From NCBI GenBank assembly GCA_963693305.1, contig OY855913.1:19036788-19100787 (forward strand): DNA of 64,000 bases. The letters run 5' to 3'. This document shows positions 12,625 to 26,700 of the stretch, in pieces (the first letter of the stretch is position 1; the number at the start of each line of letters is the position of its first letter). The notes beneath the pieces were generated by a model. The model saw only the letters and a list, made by a program, of their open reading frames with translations. It did not search any database and was not told the DNA's origin. Origin of the DNA: Meandrina meandrites. Its lineage: Eukaryota > Cnidaria > Anthozoa > Scleractinia > Meandrinidae. The position numbers were made by a program, and so were the translations under genes.

Positions 12625-12930
12625 AGTGTCTGTGACCAAAAAGCACTTAGTCAAAAGGCACACAAACCTCTCAGAAGGTGTGATGAACAAAGAAACTTAA
12701 CTTATCTTATTTCTTGTGAAAGGTTGATTTTGTGTGCTGCTTCCAGTCTCTTTAGTCTAATGGCCCACGAAAGGGACGTAATGGGCAAATATAGCTGGTG
12801 AACATATTTCCCTGAATGATGGTGTTATTTTTTTAACACAAAAAGTACACACACACGGTTCAATACCCAAAGGACAGAGAACGACTCCGCATTATATAAC
12901 TGGCATCTTGACGAGTGGCATACGTTTTCA
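12625..12930. repeat. Repeat X, copy 1
   Basis: This aligns collinearly, at roughly 80-85 percent by eye, with 15545-15835. Shared stretches include AAAAAGCACT(T)AGTCAAAAG and TGCTGCTTCCAGTCTCT. The two copies bracket the repeated block at 13.0-15.4 kb. Confidence 0.7.
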
Positions 12931-13869
12931 AATGTTAATGTTTACTGCTCGAACAATTAGATAAAACTGCGCGACTCTATTCGTCGAGACCGCGCGCGAG
13001 GGAGATAACTAAGATTATTGTAAGTACGTAAAATTTTCACGCTTCAGAGATGTTGAGTACCGAAACAGGTCATGTGGAGAAGCAACTAAAGCTTTATTTT
13101 GCTTGTAAAGGAAATGTTATTTAACCTCTCTTGGGACAAAATAATGGCCCCGAATTTTTTTCTTCATGTATTTTAATTTATGATTCGCACGACGTTAGTA
13201 ACTGCTATTTTAAAATTAATTTTACCGCCTGTTAAATCATTATGGGTAGCATGTATTGAGGGGGATTATAACAGGTGTTAAAATAATCACATTTTGACGG
13301 TACACGGTTAAATCTTTTGCCATGAAAGTTGATATCTTGTTTTGCTGTTTTTCGTTTGTGGGGGGAGGGCTAGGGCTTAAAATGGCTTACCCTTTCATTA
13401 AAAGATCGTTAGATATCATATTTTGAGCGCATTCTATCAAAACATTTTGAAAAGAAAAACGTCAAGAACTTTCTGGGGTTAAATTCAAGACGGAACTCAT
13501 CACAAACAAGTTGACCATAAATTGTCCTAAATGTTTGAGAGTTGAATACTTAAAGCCCTAGTAAGCCATTTTCGATGCCATCAAAATCATGAAAATTGCA
13601 TGGTGAAGCGAAATCTTATTGCATTGCTCAAAGTTTTGATGATGGAAGTCTGTTTAATAGCCTCGACTGTTTCACAGTGATCTCTTTCGTTTTAAAACGC
13701 TCCACGTAAGAAAATAATACATGCCCAGCACCGAAATTCTCCTCTGTATACAAAAACAAAGGCTTCAATGAAAAGGTTCTTTAAAATCTGAGGATGAGTT
13801 CCTTTTGTGTAATCGGACAATGAATAGCAAAATAAAGAAACAAAAGTAATATAAAATAGAACTAGAGTA

Positions 13870-15360
13870 TCACACCGGTGTTGCCAAGGTCATGGATTCA
13901 AATGCCGTTGAAACACTAAATTTTTTCACGCTTCATACTTTGCAATTTCTTCATTGCAATTTAACTGCGAGGACATCATTTCTTCACTTCAGAACTAGGG
14001 CTGTTTGCGATTATTATAAAATAACTATAAATTCCTGTTGCACACTTTACGGTTTGACCTTTGACGTCGAAGACCGCACTTAAGACCAGTTTTTTTTTCT
14101 CGAGGAAAATGGCATATTTGATTACAAGAGTTTTATGTAGTTTTCTAATTTTGCCTTCGGTAGAGACCGCCTGAATCTGCGCTATACGTAATCTCCTTTA
14201 AATCTGTCAAGTTAGAATGAAGTTACAATGTACAAATATTGCTCATTTTCTTGGAAAATATGTCATGTTTTTCGAGTCGGAACCCGAACTCCCTACGTTA
14301 GTGAAAACTGTGATACTAAAAAGTAGATTTTCGCAAGTTTCAAAACGGCAAACATTACTAGTTGAAATTTGCTACTACAGTGTCGATATTATGTTACATT
14401 ACGTTGTTTCTTGGAGGAAATATAATTCCAAATATTGAATTGAAATTGATTTCCTTATATCTTAAAATGCTCACTTACCCTCTGGGGTGGCAAACGCTCT
14501 ATCGAAGTTGATCTTCAAATTGCTCGGCTCTTTTCAGAACAAAACTGCGAGTTGAGTTCGATTAGACCAAGTGCTATACTTTGGTGTTCTGCCTTTGATA
14601 AATAGACTCTTGTTAAAGTTTAATAAAGTCGGTTGAACGGATTACCTCATAATTATGTCATCAATATAAAATGCATAAGCGCGAGATATCTTTCATAGCG
14701 TCGCATTTCTTTTTTTGGAAATCGAGTACAAAGTTGATTTCTTGTGTGATTAAGTTCCGCAATTTTCATTTATAGTGTTTTTATATATATGCCCGAAAAA
14801 CAGTTGGCTAGTTTCAAGCTCTAGAATAGTCTCGCCACATGCTGACCATGAGTATTTTTTTAACAAGCTCCACCAGCCGGCTTTAACAGCGGCACCTGCG
14901 AAAAATTCTTGAGTCTGACTTGTTCTTAGCCTCCCACGCAGTCGTTTATAGGGGAGATCGGACTGCACTTTCTTTTCTTGGAAACCGACTAAAAAGTTGA
15001 TTTCTTGTGTGGTTAAGTTCCACAATTTTCTTTTACAGTGTTTTTATACCAAACCCGAAAAACAGCTGGCTAGATACTAGCTCTAGGATAGACTCGCCAC
15101 ATGCTGACCATTAGTGTTTTTTGAAGAAGTTCCACCAGCTGGCTTTAACAGCAGCACCTGCGAAAAATGCTTGAGTTTGACTTGTTCTTAGCCTCCCACG
15201 CAGTCGTTTTTAGGGGAGATCGGTTTGCACTCGCGAGCTCAATCCGAGCTCCCCTAAAACGACTGCGTGGGAGGCTAACGTGTTCTAGGATTGGGCTTGA
15301 CAGCCGAGCTGGACGCTGTTCGATTAACCAGTTATCCTTTGGCGCTAACCTGTTGTCTAA
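13870..15360. repeat. Third copy of the ~1.1 kb unit plus a partial fourth
   Basis: About 13870-14957 matches units 1 and 2 at 6.9-9.2 kb along its length. About 14960-15360 repeats only the 3' part, including the block CACATGCTGACCATTAGTG and the end sequence TTAACCAGTTATCC. A hairpin at 15189-15277 is formed by TTAGCCTCCCACGCAGTCG and its reverse complement. Confidence 0.7.
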
Positions 15361-15361
15361 A

Positions 15362-15531
15362 GGTGGTAGCAAACGAGGACACAATGTTGCGGACACATGT
15401 TGCTCGTGATTGTTTCTATGCTGCGCAAACAGTTAAACATTTGTTGCGACCACAAAATGTTTCTGAAAGAAATCAGAAACATTTGTGTCCGCAACAATGT
15501 GTCCGCAACATTGTGTCCTCGTTTGCCACCG
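15362..15531. mobile_element. Small palindromic MITE
   Basis: The sequence from about 15364 to 15402 (containing ACGAGGACACAATGTTGCGG) is the reverse complement of 15491-15530, leaving a spacer of about 90 bases. No coding capacity. Confidence 0.7.
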
Positions 15532-15544
15532 CCTTAAGGAGGCA

Positions 15545-15835
15545 AAGTGTGTCCAAAAAGCACTAAGTCAAAAGACACACAAATCTCTTAGAAGGTGTAA
15601 TTAACAAAGAAACTTAAATTATCTAGTTTCTTTGTGAAAGGTTTATTTTGAGTGCTGCTTCCAGTCTCTCTATCTCTAATGCCCCTCCAAAGGGCTAATA
15701 AAGCTGGTGTACATATTTCAATGATCGTTCTATTTTTTAACACAAAAATCAGTACATAAGCACGGTTCAATGCTCAAAGGAGAGAGAAAGACTCCGCATT
15801 TTCTAACTGGTATCTTAAGGAGTGGCATAGAATGA
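15545..15835. repeat. Repeat X, copy 2
   Basis: Second copy of the block at 12625-12930, with small indels. It lies just downstream of the 3' end of gene B. Confidence 0.7.
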
Positions 15836-15913
15836 TTCAGACAATTATTTTGACAATCTACAATCTAGCATGCAACTACAAAAATCTCTAACAGAAAAAT
15901 AAACTGACTAGTA

Positions 15914-15919
15914 TTTAAT
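15914..15919 (-). terminator. Probable poly(A) signal of gene B (ATTAAA)
   Basis: ATTAAA on the minus strand, about 33 bases past the stop. No AATAAA is nearer. This would give a very short 3' UTR. Confidence 0.45.
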
Positions 15920-15951
15920 GAGTTAGACATAATAACAGACTCTGCTCAGTC

Positions 15952-16067
15952 CTAATCACATTTCTTGCAGCTTTTTTTACAATTCTCCTTCATCCACACA
16001 GCATATTTGTTAACACAATATCCACTTTCGGTCCATTCACCACATTTGGTGCGTTTGTCATGACAAT
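15952..16067 (-). CDS. Gene B exon 13: ShK module 5 and stop
   Basis: Encodes CHDKRTKCGEWTESGYC and ENCKKSCKKCD followed by TAG. The acceptor TTTCCAACAG is strong. ATTAAA, a variant poly(A) signal, lies about 33 bases after the stop. Confidence 0.93.
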
Positions 16068-19000
16068 CTGTTGGAAAGCAGAAAATAAAATGTTACATCT
16101 ACAGTTGTTTTTACAGTAATTAAAGGGACTGTTTGAAAAAGATTGAATAAACAAAGGTTAAATATATAAAAAATGTTATTAAAAAGTGCTAAGTTCAGTT
16201 CCAGACGAGGCGTTTCGAGAATAACCCCTTTATCAGTCGTGGTAAATGTTGCAGCCGCTAGGCCAGAATCAAACGTTCATTCTGAAAATCATGAAATGAG
16301 TTTTGTTTGAAAATGATCATTGCTGTGTTGCAAGCAATTGCTTCAACAATTTACCATAATGAATGAGAAACCTGAAGGGGAGGAGGAGGGAGTTACATAA
16401 AGCCCCTGACGTGTTCCTTTACAAAATAATATGCATGCATAAACCATGTACTTTCAAAGGCTATCAAAAGAATGGTAGAAAATAAATGAGAAGCCTAAAG
16501 GAGGGAATAAAGCCTATCACGCGTGTGCCTTTATGAATGTGAACACATAAACTATGGTACTTGGGTATTTTAAAGTCTTCCAAACACAACAAACACGTCT
16601 ACCGGTAAAAAGTGTAAGTACCAGAATATGCACTTTGTTTGACCTACCACACACAAGGCAGCTCCTTGGGCAATTTATCTCCATCCACAAAGGATTTTTC
16701 TTGCATTCACCGTTTTGTGCCCATCGTGTACAGTCTGCAGTGTTATACACATCTTGGCATGCTACAAATACAATACAATATTTCAATCAAGATTCCATTA
16801 ATAAAGTTCTTCCCTGACTGCATCCGTAGGTATTAATATTGCCCCCGCCCCCCCCCCCCCCCCCGCCTCCCCCATCCTTTCCATGTGGGGAGGGCGGTAA
16901 AGTCTGGGATCACGTGGCCTGAGATAAGATATAAGTTTTGGCTAAAACGTTTGGTTCAACTCCAATCCAACATTTGTGCCTTTTTTCTGTGGTAGTGTTT
17001 GTAAATACATGAGAACATGTCTAACTTACCGGCTGTGTTTAATATCTATTAAACTGATACCAAATAGAGTGGGCGGCATAGAAACAATATTACATGTAAC
17101 GGATAAACCTCTTTAATGCGGACAACAAAGGACCGGAACGGGGTGTTCGTATTATTGAGCTGTCCGTATTATAAAGCTAGAGATCATATGAAGACTGGTT
17201 TCTCTGGAACTAATTGAACTGTCTGTAATATAGAGGTGTCCGTATTATGGAGGTGTCCGTATTGTACAGGTAGAGGCAGAGGGAGGGGGCGACTCTATTG
17301 TTTTCCATTATTACCCCGTGACTGACTTATCACTGCCAGTGTGACGTCACATAGCGACAAGTTTACGCTTCGCTTCGCTTGCTCAGTTTAGAGTCGGGAC
17401 GCCATTGCCTCCTGGGTAGAGGTTATATAAATTCTAGCTCCTCTAGGACCAAGTCAGTGAACTGCCTGGTTATAGACAGTTCACCGACTTGGTCGACTTG
17501 GTCCCAAAGAAACATACAGAGGTTTCCGTATTATGAAAGGGTCCAAACGAACGAACGAACGAACGAACGAACGAACGAACGAACGAACGAACGAACGAAC
17601 GAACGAACGAACGAACGAACGAACGAACGAACGAACGAACGAACGAACGAACGAACGAACGAACGAACGAACGAACGAACGCACGAACGAACGAACGAAC
17701 GAACGAACGAACGAACGAACGAACGAACGAACGAGGTATGACAGTACTATACTTTATGATACCAATGCAGCATATCCGTTGAAATAAGACCAAATAAAAA
17801 TTAACTCTTACTACAAACACCACAGCTGTTCAAGCAGTTCTTTCTCATCCAGTTATAGTATTTAGAACTCCTCTTGCAAAGTCCATTGTTCACCCAAACC
17901 TCACACTGCTTTGATGAATGGTATTCGTCCTTGCAAACTGGAAATAAAAAAAATCGTGAATGTACGAAGGATACATGACGGTTGATGTTACACGTGTCAA
18001 TTCAGTCTTTAAATGGTTACCCAGATAGCTTAAAATTGCTAAATTGTCTGTTACGTCTATGGATGCCCTTAGACTTGACGTGATATGGATGCTTTCCAAA
18101 TTACAAATAAAAGCCAAGCCCACAGAGGTTTACAAATTGGGCATTCTTGCCCAGTGCGAATAACTTCTGCCAATCTTAAACATCTTTGCTTTAAATCTGT
18201 TATCGGTATGGCAGTACTACTTTTAACTTCAGAATAATACTTCTAGAAAAAAGCTAGAATCGTCCATTTCCTCCACCCCCATATTTAACGAGAATAAAAC
18301 CTTTGAATATCACTTTCCCGAGTTCCAGGATTTTGAGTTTTTGAGGAGGCTCGATGCCATTTCCACTTAAAATGCCTCGTCAAATATTAACTGAATGGAG
18401 CCGTACTGCACCGATCCAAAGCGGCTCTGTGATTGGCTATCTCGCGAGAACAATGGAATATTTTTGAAATAAAAATTGCCACATCCTATTTATAAGTAGC
18501 AAAACATATCCTGCAATCATCATGTTCATTTTTTTGGTACATATACTTGGTGGTTTTTCCTACTCTGTTAATGATAGTGAATATAACGTTAATAGTGAGA
18601 ATATCGATAGTGATAGTTAATATACCTGGCTAGCTGACGCAACCGAGCGCACGACTGTACCGACTGTATGTACCGAGCGTGCCCGCTAGTACCGAGCGTA
18701 CCGACTGTACCGACTGTACCGAGCGTACCGAACGTACCGACTGTACTGACCGTACCGACTGTACCGACCGTACCGACTGTACCGACTTCAGTTTTCCGTG
18801 TTTTGAGTATTTTTGCATACCTTCCACTGTTGATGGGGTAGTATGGGTAGGTACTGGTCTGACAGTGACTTTTGGGGTGGTTCTCACGGGTATTGTAGGC
18901 TTTGGTTTTGGTTTTGGCATCAGATCTGCAAAAGAAGAAAAGGATTTACTGTAAGATTGGATCCACCTTGTCTTATGTAAATACAATTTAACTTAGTCTG

Positions 19001-20673
19001 CATTCGAGCCTAGTAGCTCATCAGGCCGAAGCTTATCCTGGTTTCCGTAGCATGAAGCGACGACTAGAAATATTTCTGCTTCCCCCTGGATGGGATGCTA
19101 GTCCATCGCAGGGTTACCCCAAGCAGTGAATTCCCCGGTACCCATTTATACACCTGGGTGGAGAGAGGCACTATGAGAGTAAAGTGTCTTGCCCAAGAAC
19201 ACAACACAATGACCCCGGAAAGGGCTCGAACCCGGACCGCCCGATCCAGAGTCCAGCGCACTAACCATTAGGCCTCCGCGCCTCTCAGGTTCACTTATAA
19301 CGCGATAAATTATTGATTTTGCTAAATGTTGCCAGCCGCGGAGTCAAACTGGTTCTGGTATGCTAAAGGTTATGATTTCTCTTGCATATTATTTACCTGA
19401 TTATTTTTATTCCTGTTTATTTATCGGAAACAACATAAGAAACTAAATGAGGTTAACATACCGCAAACACATGTCTTGACGCAGTCCACCTTCATGTAGC
19501 CCACAGAGCATGGGTGACCATTCTGCACCCGCCATTTGCAAGTTGATGTTCCCACTTTGTCTAAACATCGTTCTGTGGTAGGAGATACCGTATCTTCTCG
19601 ATTAAACGCCGCCCTCGATTTAACTCCGCAAATGGAAGCAAAATTACTAATAAACGCCGCCCTCGAATAAACGCTCCATCTTAACAGAAGAATAGGGCGT
19701 TTATTCAAGGATTATGAGGAAAATGAATACAAGAACTGTACAATAACCTTGTATACATATATCACAAGCCAGACAATTGCGATTCTATCTCAAAAATAAA
19801 ACATGTTTCCGTTTTACATAATATTTACAAATGATTAACCGTAATTGTTAGTGATTTAAGAAGTGTATGATTTTGAAATAAACGCCACAAAGGAAACGCC
19901 AAAAATTTAATAAATGCCGCGGCGTTTAATCGAGGAAATATGTGGCCGTTCTCCATGTGACTCATGCATTCAGTTCATTGAAATTATGCGCTCGTGCACA
20001 TAAGTTCATAATCAACGACAATAACGAATGGTTATGATTTGTTCATCCAATTTGTATCCACTTTCGAGCTGAGGAAAATTGTCCTACATGCAAGGGAACT
20101 TGTACTCTACTCGGGGAGGGGGAACATTATTTGTCCTAACTGGGACGTCCCGCTGAACAGGGTACGGTGCTGCTATCACGAGTTGATGGGTCAAACGTGA
20201 AAGCCAAAGAGCACCCTCACGCTTAAATAGCTAACTGTGTAATAGAAATAAATTATTGCTCACTTTCACAGTTCTCTCCATACCATCCTTGATCACAGAT
20301 TTTTTCTGTAGACAAAGAATACTTGAGTTAAAAATGTGCTTGTATTTAACTTTAAAATTCCAATTACTATGATTGCAAATTTTATTGTTGAATTGTCACT
20401 TGAAGGTGAAATAGTGATCTTCTGATCAGTTTTTCAAAAGTGTCGTAATTTGTATAATGGACGACGTTTTTTGACTGGTTGAAAATGAACACCTCGTGAC
20501 CAGAATATATTGTGTAATTTTGCTCACCGGAAGCCTGTGAAACTAACCTCTCGTTTGCACAGGCAACTCGTGGACAAACAATCCAAAAACGAGTTAATAT
20601 ACTATATATATGGGTTATTGACCAAGCGTGAGGTCAAGATGGCGGGATATTGGCCGAGTTCTTTTTTTGCGTG

Positions 20674-20706
<33 letters not shown>

Positions 20707-23700
20707 CACGCAAAAAAAGAACGAGGCCAATATCCTGCCATCTTGACCGAACAAGCTTGGTCAATAAAGGATTTATTATATGACTTTTTTCGAGCACTGA
20801 AGAGGAAGCCAGTTGCATGCACAATCAATGGCGCACGCTAAATCATTTCATTGGTTTAAAAGTTTAATGACTGACTGTCAAATTCTTGAATGAATCGAGA
20901 CGAAGTAAAACGATGCGACAACAGCGAAATTCACCTCATTTTAACCCTCAAAAGGATATTGAAATGGCTTAAATTTGCGAGACAACGTTGAGTTTGAAGC
21001 CTTAAAAGAACTGAAAGAAGAATGTCCATTCCATCTGGCCGCCAGCTTTTGATTATTGGACGTTTTGCAGAGTATTTGCTCGCTTCTGGCGCTTTAGTGG
21101 TGCAAACCTGCGGTGACATACACGAGCTGAATATTGAAATTGTGATTGTTGAAAGCGTTTGGGATTTTGATACCACTTCACAGGAAAAGCTTGAACTTTT
21201 CTATATCATTAATTTAAATGCTCGACTCGCCCTTACTCGACGTGAGCGTTAGAGGCTTCGGTGAAAAGATGTTAGGATCGCCGTGCCATCCGCTTTCTTC
21301 CATTTTGGAAGATGTTACACAAACGACAAGTTTGCAGAGCACTTTATTCTTCAGGTATGTCACTGACTTCAGTCTCTCCCTTTTCCGCCAAACAAAGCTG
21401 ATATCATGTCTTAAAGTCGCTTTGCGTTTTATTTTTGTATCAGCCGGTTTTTTGCGGCTAATAAAATTCACGAAACTCGTTAATTAACATTTGTAGTTTA
21501 ATTTGTTTGCTCTCATTCGCTTCAAGACCTATTTCTTTGTTGTCGGACTTCCTTTTGCTAGAAATATACAGGAAATCTTTGTGTTATTTCGGAAAATAGT
21601 TTCATAGCGAAAATTTACGACGAAAAGCTTTTTCAAGTAGTGTCGGTAAAAGTTCTTTCACTTGCAGGAACACAGCGGGCGATCCCGAGCGGTCAAGATG
21701 GCTCCATCTTGACCGCTCGGGTAGCCAATCAGAGCACGAGATTCGCTTCATCTTGACCGCTCACGGAGCTAGTCATATAATAAAATATAATACTATATGG
21801 CTGGCCCCGCGAGCGGGCAAGATGAGGTAAACCCGAGCCATATAATACTTCCTGGGTTAGGGTTAGGGTTAGGGTTAGATGACGGGATATCGGCGTGTTT
21901 GTGCGTTTATCGACTTCATCTCGTTTCATAAACACGCAAAAAACGAACTTGGCCAATATCCCGCCATCTTGACCTGACGCTTGGTCAATTAAGGTCGCAC
22001 TGGACCCTTGCTATAATTATGTATGCATTTATTTTAAGAGTATGCACGAACTGCGACGACTGAAGCCGACCACAATCGAAATATTCATGAGTAATTACTT
22101 TGTATAAGTAATTACGTTATTGTTCTCAGCTTTGTGTCCCATGCGCTGGAACGTAGCGAATTATCATATTTCAGCATTAAATTAGATTCGAAGCTTCGAA
22201 TAAAGCGCACGTTGTTGTAAACACTGACTCGGAAGGTCTTCGGAAGCGGCAAAACATGCAATTTTGTGTCCAAGTTTTCTCCACCGATACAGAATAAACT
22301 GGGTGTACTCTACGGTGCCCTGACAGAAGCGAATTTACCAAACCCCCTTTCAAAAAAAAGATATATATAACGCTTCAAAGTTAAGAATTCACATTTTTAC
22401 TCTTTTAGAAGTCAATAAGTTCTAGGAATTTATGATTTCGAGAAATGTCTTTCTGTCAGGGCACAAAAGAGGTTATGATTTATCTCAAGGTTGTATAGTC
22501 ATTTAATTTGGTGCGCTGTTCTAGCAGAAAACTTGGACACAAAATCGCATTATCTGCAATTTAGCTTTGAGAGCTTGAAACATCACCGTAACCGGCGAGC
22601 TACAACCATGTTGTAATTCAATGATCCCTTAATATCCTTGATAAGATTTAGAGGAATCGATGTTCAAAATTCGGAGAATTAAAGCTTTACAAGATAACAC
22701 CCCCTCAAGAAATTTGGCTAATGAATTTATTAATGAGCAAGGGTCCTGCGCGACCTTAAACCAACGGATTCCTAAATTCTCGAATCTGATTGGCTAATCG
22801 CGCGCTCGTAACCAGTCCAGCGTTTAACGATACGGACCCCGGTCCGGAAAGTGTCTTTTCCCCAAGTTCGCGGCGAGACGAACGAGCCCATGAAAGTTTT
22901 GCTCTCCAAAATTGATGTAGTCGCTCGCCAACCGTTGTAAATATGAGAGGAAAAATTAGCAAGTGAAATTGCAGGCCTTGAAGTTCTCCAAAAGGCAAGT
23001 ATTAATTCTCATTATTGACAAACTCAAGTTATAGTTTTACGGCCAAAGTTTGTCGAGCGCTGTTTGTCGCTGTGTTTGTGCATTCGCAGTGATTTTCACG
23101 CCATTTCGGTTTAGCTTTAAGTCCCCGGTTTACATACTTGATTAGTATCCTTTCAAAAGGTAAATTAGCAACGGAGTTAAAGGCCTTGAAGGTCTCTAAA
23201 AGGCGAGTATTCAATCTCTTTATTGACAAAATCAAGTTATAGTCTTTACGGCCAAAGTTTGTCGATCGTTGTTTGTCGCTGCGGTTGTGCATTCCCACTG
23301 ACTTTTGCGCCATTGCGGTTATTTGCAAGTCGCTGGTTTACAGACTCGATTAATCCTTTCAAACACCGTTCGAGACAATGAGCTGCTTTGATTAGCAACA
23401 GGCAAACTAATTCTCGAAATGTGCCGTGTGCAGGCGACCAAACTGCACATTCAGCTCCATTTAGATTCACTTTCGCAAATTTTAATATTGTGGGAATCAA
23501 TACAGAGGTTATTGACTCGTTAATTACAAATGTAAATAGCTTGTAAGTATGTGTTGTAAGTGCTTTTCAGTCCGAGAAGTTGGTTTAATTAACATTGTAC
23601 TGTTTTTTATTATTTCAGATGCCTTTCTCTTTTTTTCTGATGGCCCTTTCTGTAAGTTCATTTTAGCGAATTTATTTTATTCGTTCTTTACTGTTGCCGT

Positions 23701-26700
23701 AGCTTAGCAATCGACTCAACATAGGATGCGCGTGTATAATGCAAACACATTTTGCAAGACAATTTTTGCTTTTAACCAAACACATTAAAGTAGGAAAAAA
23801 TAAATAAGTTATTCACCGGTCTAGGTCGGTCTATATGGGAAAAACTGTGCCCTTGCCTTGAGAACGGCCCTCGGCCTTCGGCCTCGGGCCGTATTCGAGA
23901 CCAAGGACAAAGTTTTTTTGCCCATACGGACCTCCCGCAAGGTAAATAAGATACCGTAATGAGTCGATTTAGCGCCCGGGGCGCTTATTTACTTTTGGCA
24001 CCTCAAGGGAGGGCGCTTATTCGGGACAGGGCGCTTATTTAGTTTTTTGAGAATCAACCAAATGTTCAAAACAAAACTTAATAAATATTGAAATAACTAA
24101 CAATAATAGAATCTGTAACAGTAACAAATTGTTGAAAGTTCAGTTACTTTTAAAAGAATTGTTCATTTTAGCAGTAGATATATACATGTACGGTACGGTG
24201 AATGTTCATGAGTTTATCCACTGTACTTAACAATAACAAAAACTATAAGAATGGGGGCGCTTATTTACAAAAACACATTCTATGGGGGGGCGCTTATTCG
24301 GAAGGGGGCGCTTATTGGGAGGAGAGCGCTTAATCGAATCATTACGGTATATGTATTGCGAAAGAAATCAATTTTTTACTTAATAATGGATATTACATGA
24401 TCGGGCTTTGCTAACACTGACTTGTGCATGACGGTGAGAAGAAAACAAACCAAACGTTAGACGCTTTTTCTCTAAGGGGGTACCACTGTTGTTTTTGGCG
24501 TTAGAATCGAGTTAGAAAGTTGCCGTTTGTTCAGTCTCATACATTTCGAACGGAGTCTGCGGGATACAACTTGGCTTGCATATTCAAACACGTTCAGCGC
24601 ACGCTAAGTTATAACGAACATTTTTTCACTCTGATGAAGGTGGACGGAGGCCACCGAAAATTTAGTGAAAATGAAACCTCGGATGGGATGAATCTTAACT
24701 CAAATAATCAGTGTACCAATCGCTACAGACAAAGTGTAGTTAGAAAATGAATATATTTGTATTTATTACCTGAGCAGTCTGCGCCTTTCCACTTGCCATA
24801 GCATGTGCAAGTGCAGGTTTTTCGCTCGAGCTGCCCGCCGTTCTTGCACTGCAAAGGACATCCTGCGAACAGAGAGATTGTGGACGGCTGAGAAGATAAG
24901 CGTAGCATAAACAGCTTGCGTTCTGTTATTAAGGCACAACAGCAGACTGTTCATGATAAACTGTCCCGATAGCACCTAAACCTCTGGGGGTACTCCCTTA
25001 AATTAGCTTAATAGAAATATCCGATGCAAAAGGGTATGGTTTAGGAGCCGATTTCGTCTAAAATAGGATGAAGGTTTGAGCATTTTGATCTTAGACAAGG
25101 TATGGTTTACGGACTCTTGCCAACAACTACTATGGCTAGCTAGTTAGAGGAAGTTCCCGAAAATTATTGTTTTATCATTTTTAGTATTTAACTCATAAAA
25201 AGTGCAATAGGCCATTTCCGAGTTACCCTTTGCCTCTGTTTCAAAACGAGTCAACGTGCGAAACCATTCATATGAAAATAAGTTTTACCTTCACGTCCAT
25301 TTTCATGCAAATCAAAGCCATTTTCATTTCAGTTTCGCACGTAGACGCGTTTTGAAACTGAGGCAAAGGGCAACTCGGAAATGGCCTATTCTCAAAATAT
25401 CTACCATAACGAAGCAGTTACTGTATAGGGTCTGGTCTGAAAAGAATTAGGAATACTCGTATCTTTCGGTCTGAAATAATAGACCCACTCTAACTTACCC
25501 CTAACTACCTCTTCATAGTACATGTAGTTGCCATGAAAGAGAGATAGATGGTATCAGAGACTTTAGTCAGTCACATATTGAACAGTTTCTACTCAAAAAA
25601 TTTCATGCACGCGTCTACTTTCAAGCCGCGCATGACTGTACTTAAATGACCGTACAGTTCTTGTTGGCGGACTCTTTTCGCGCGCACCAGACATCACACG
25701 TTTCCATTTTATCCTCAGGATACTGGGTTGTTATATATGTTTCTATTTTAGCAAAAACGGTGGTTTTAGCTAGGAAAACCTCTATTGTCATAATCTTAAA
25801 TTACTCACGGCAAAGGTTGCACATTTGTGGGCAATGCTTTTCCATCAAGTCCCTCTGTGTGAGGCACATGCTTCTAGTGTACGTCGTACCACATTTGGGG
25901 CTGAAATTCTTGCACTCTCCTAAAGCAAACATACCAAAGACCAGAATAGTTAGCGCTTCATTTCCGGTAGATTTCTATTCCACAAAAATCTTTTATCCAT
26001 TTTTATGGGGTAGTGGGGCTGGTGACATTTGGCAGGTAGTCTCTGCAATATCTAATGACCCCCCCCCCCCTCCCTGTAAAACTTGCTTTGGGCTTCATAT
26101 TGTATGTCGTATTTATGATATTTTTTCGCCGTATTTATGAGTTCGCCAGTACGCCTTACAAGGCCATCAGAAAGGGAAATGCAAATCTTGACTCCACATC
26201 CACAGAAAAATGCTACCTTGTAACTTGCAATGTACATTTATGTCCTTTCTGGTGAAATGCCACCACGTAGATAAAGAGTAATTTTGACTCCAGATCCAAA
26301 AAAAATGTCAGTTTGTAACTCGAAATGTATAATTTTGGCCTAGATGGTGAAACATCAGCACGTAGATAAATACTAATTTTGATAACAGAACCACAGAAAA
26401 ATGCTAGTTTGTAACTCGAAATACTGTATACATTTTTGTTCTTTCTGTGAAATGCCGCCACGTCAGTAAAGCCTAATTTTCACTCGAGATTCACAGAAAA
26501 ATGCTAATATACATTTTTGCCCTCAATGGTGAAATGCTACCACGTACATAAAGCCTACTTCTCACTCCAGATCCACAGACTGAAACCTAGTTATAACTAG
26601 AAAGTACATTTTTGTCCTCGCTGATGAAATGCCACCACGTACATAAAGCCTACTTTTCACTCCAGATCGACATAGAAAACCTAGTTTAAACTCGAAATGT

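Larger units (their letters stand above)
6103..15951. other. Intergenic, repeat-dominated stretch between genes A and B
   Basis: No convincing gene is seen. Most of the stretch is accounted for by the repeated units around 6.2-9.2 and 12.6-15.8 kb and by the TIR element at 9.7-11.4 kb. The parts at 11.4-12.6 kb and 13.15-13.85 kb are AT-rich and show nothing recognisable. Confidence 0.5.

Noticed and set aside
17379..17823. Open frames on both strands made of repeated NERT or SFVR
   Set aside because: These are translations of the AACG microsatellite, open in several frames for trivial reasons.
21854..21878. Chromosome end
   Set aside because: Only four TTAGGG units, with unique and genic sequence on both sides.
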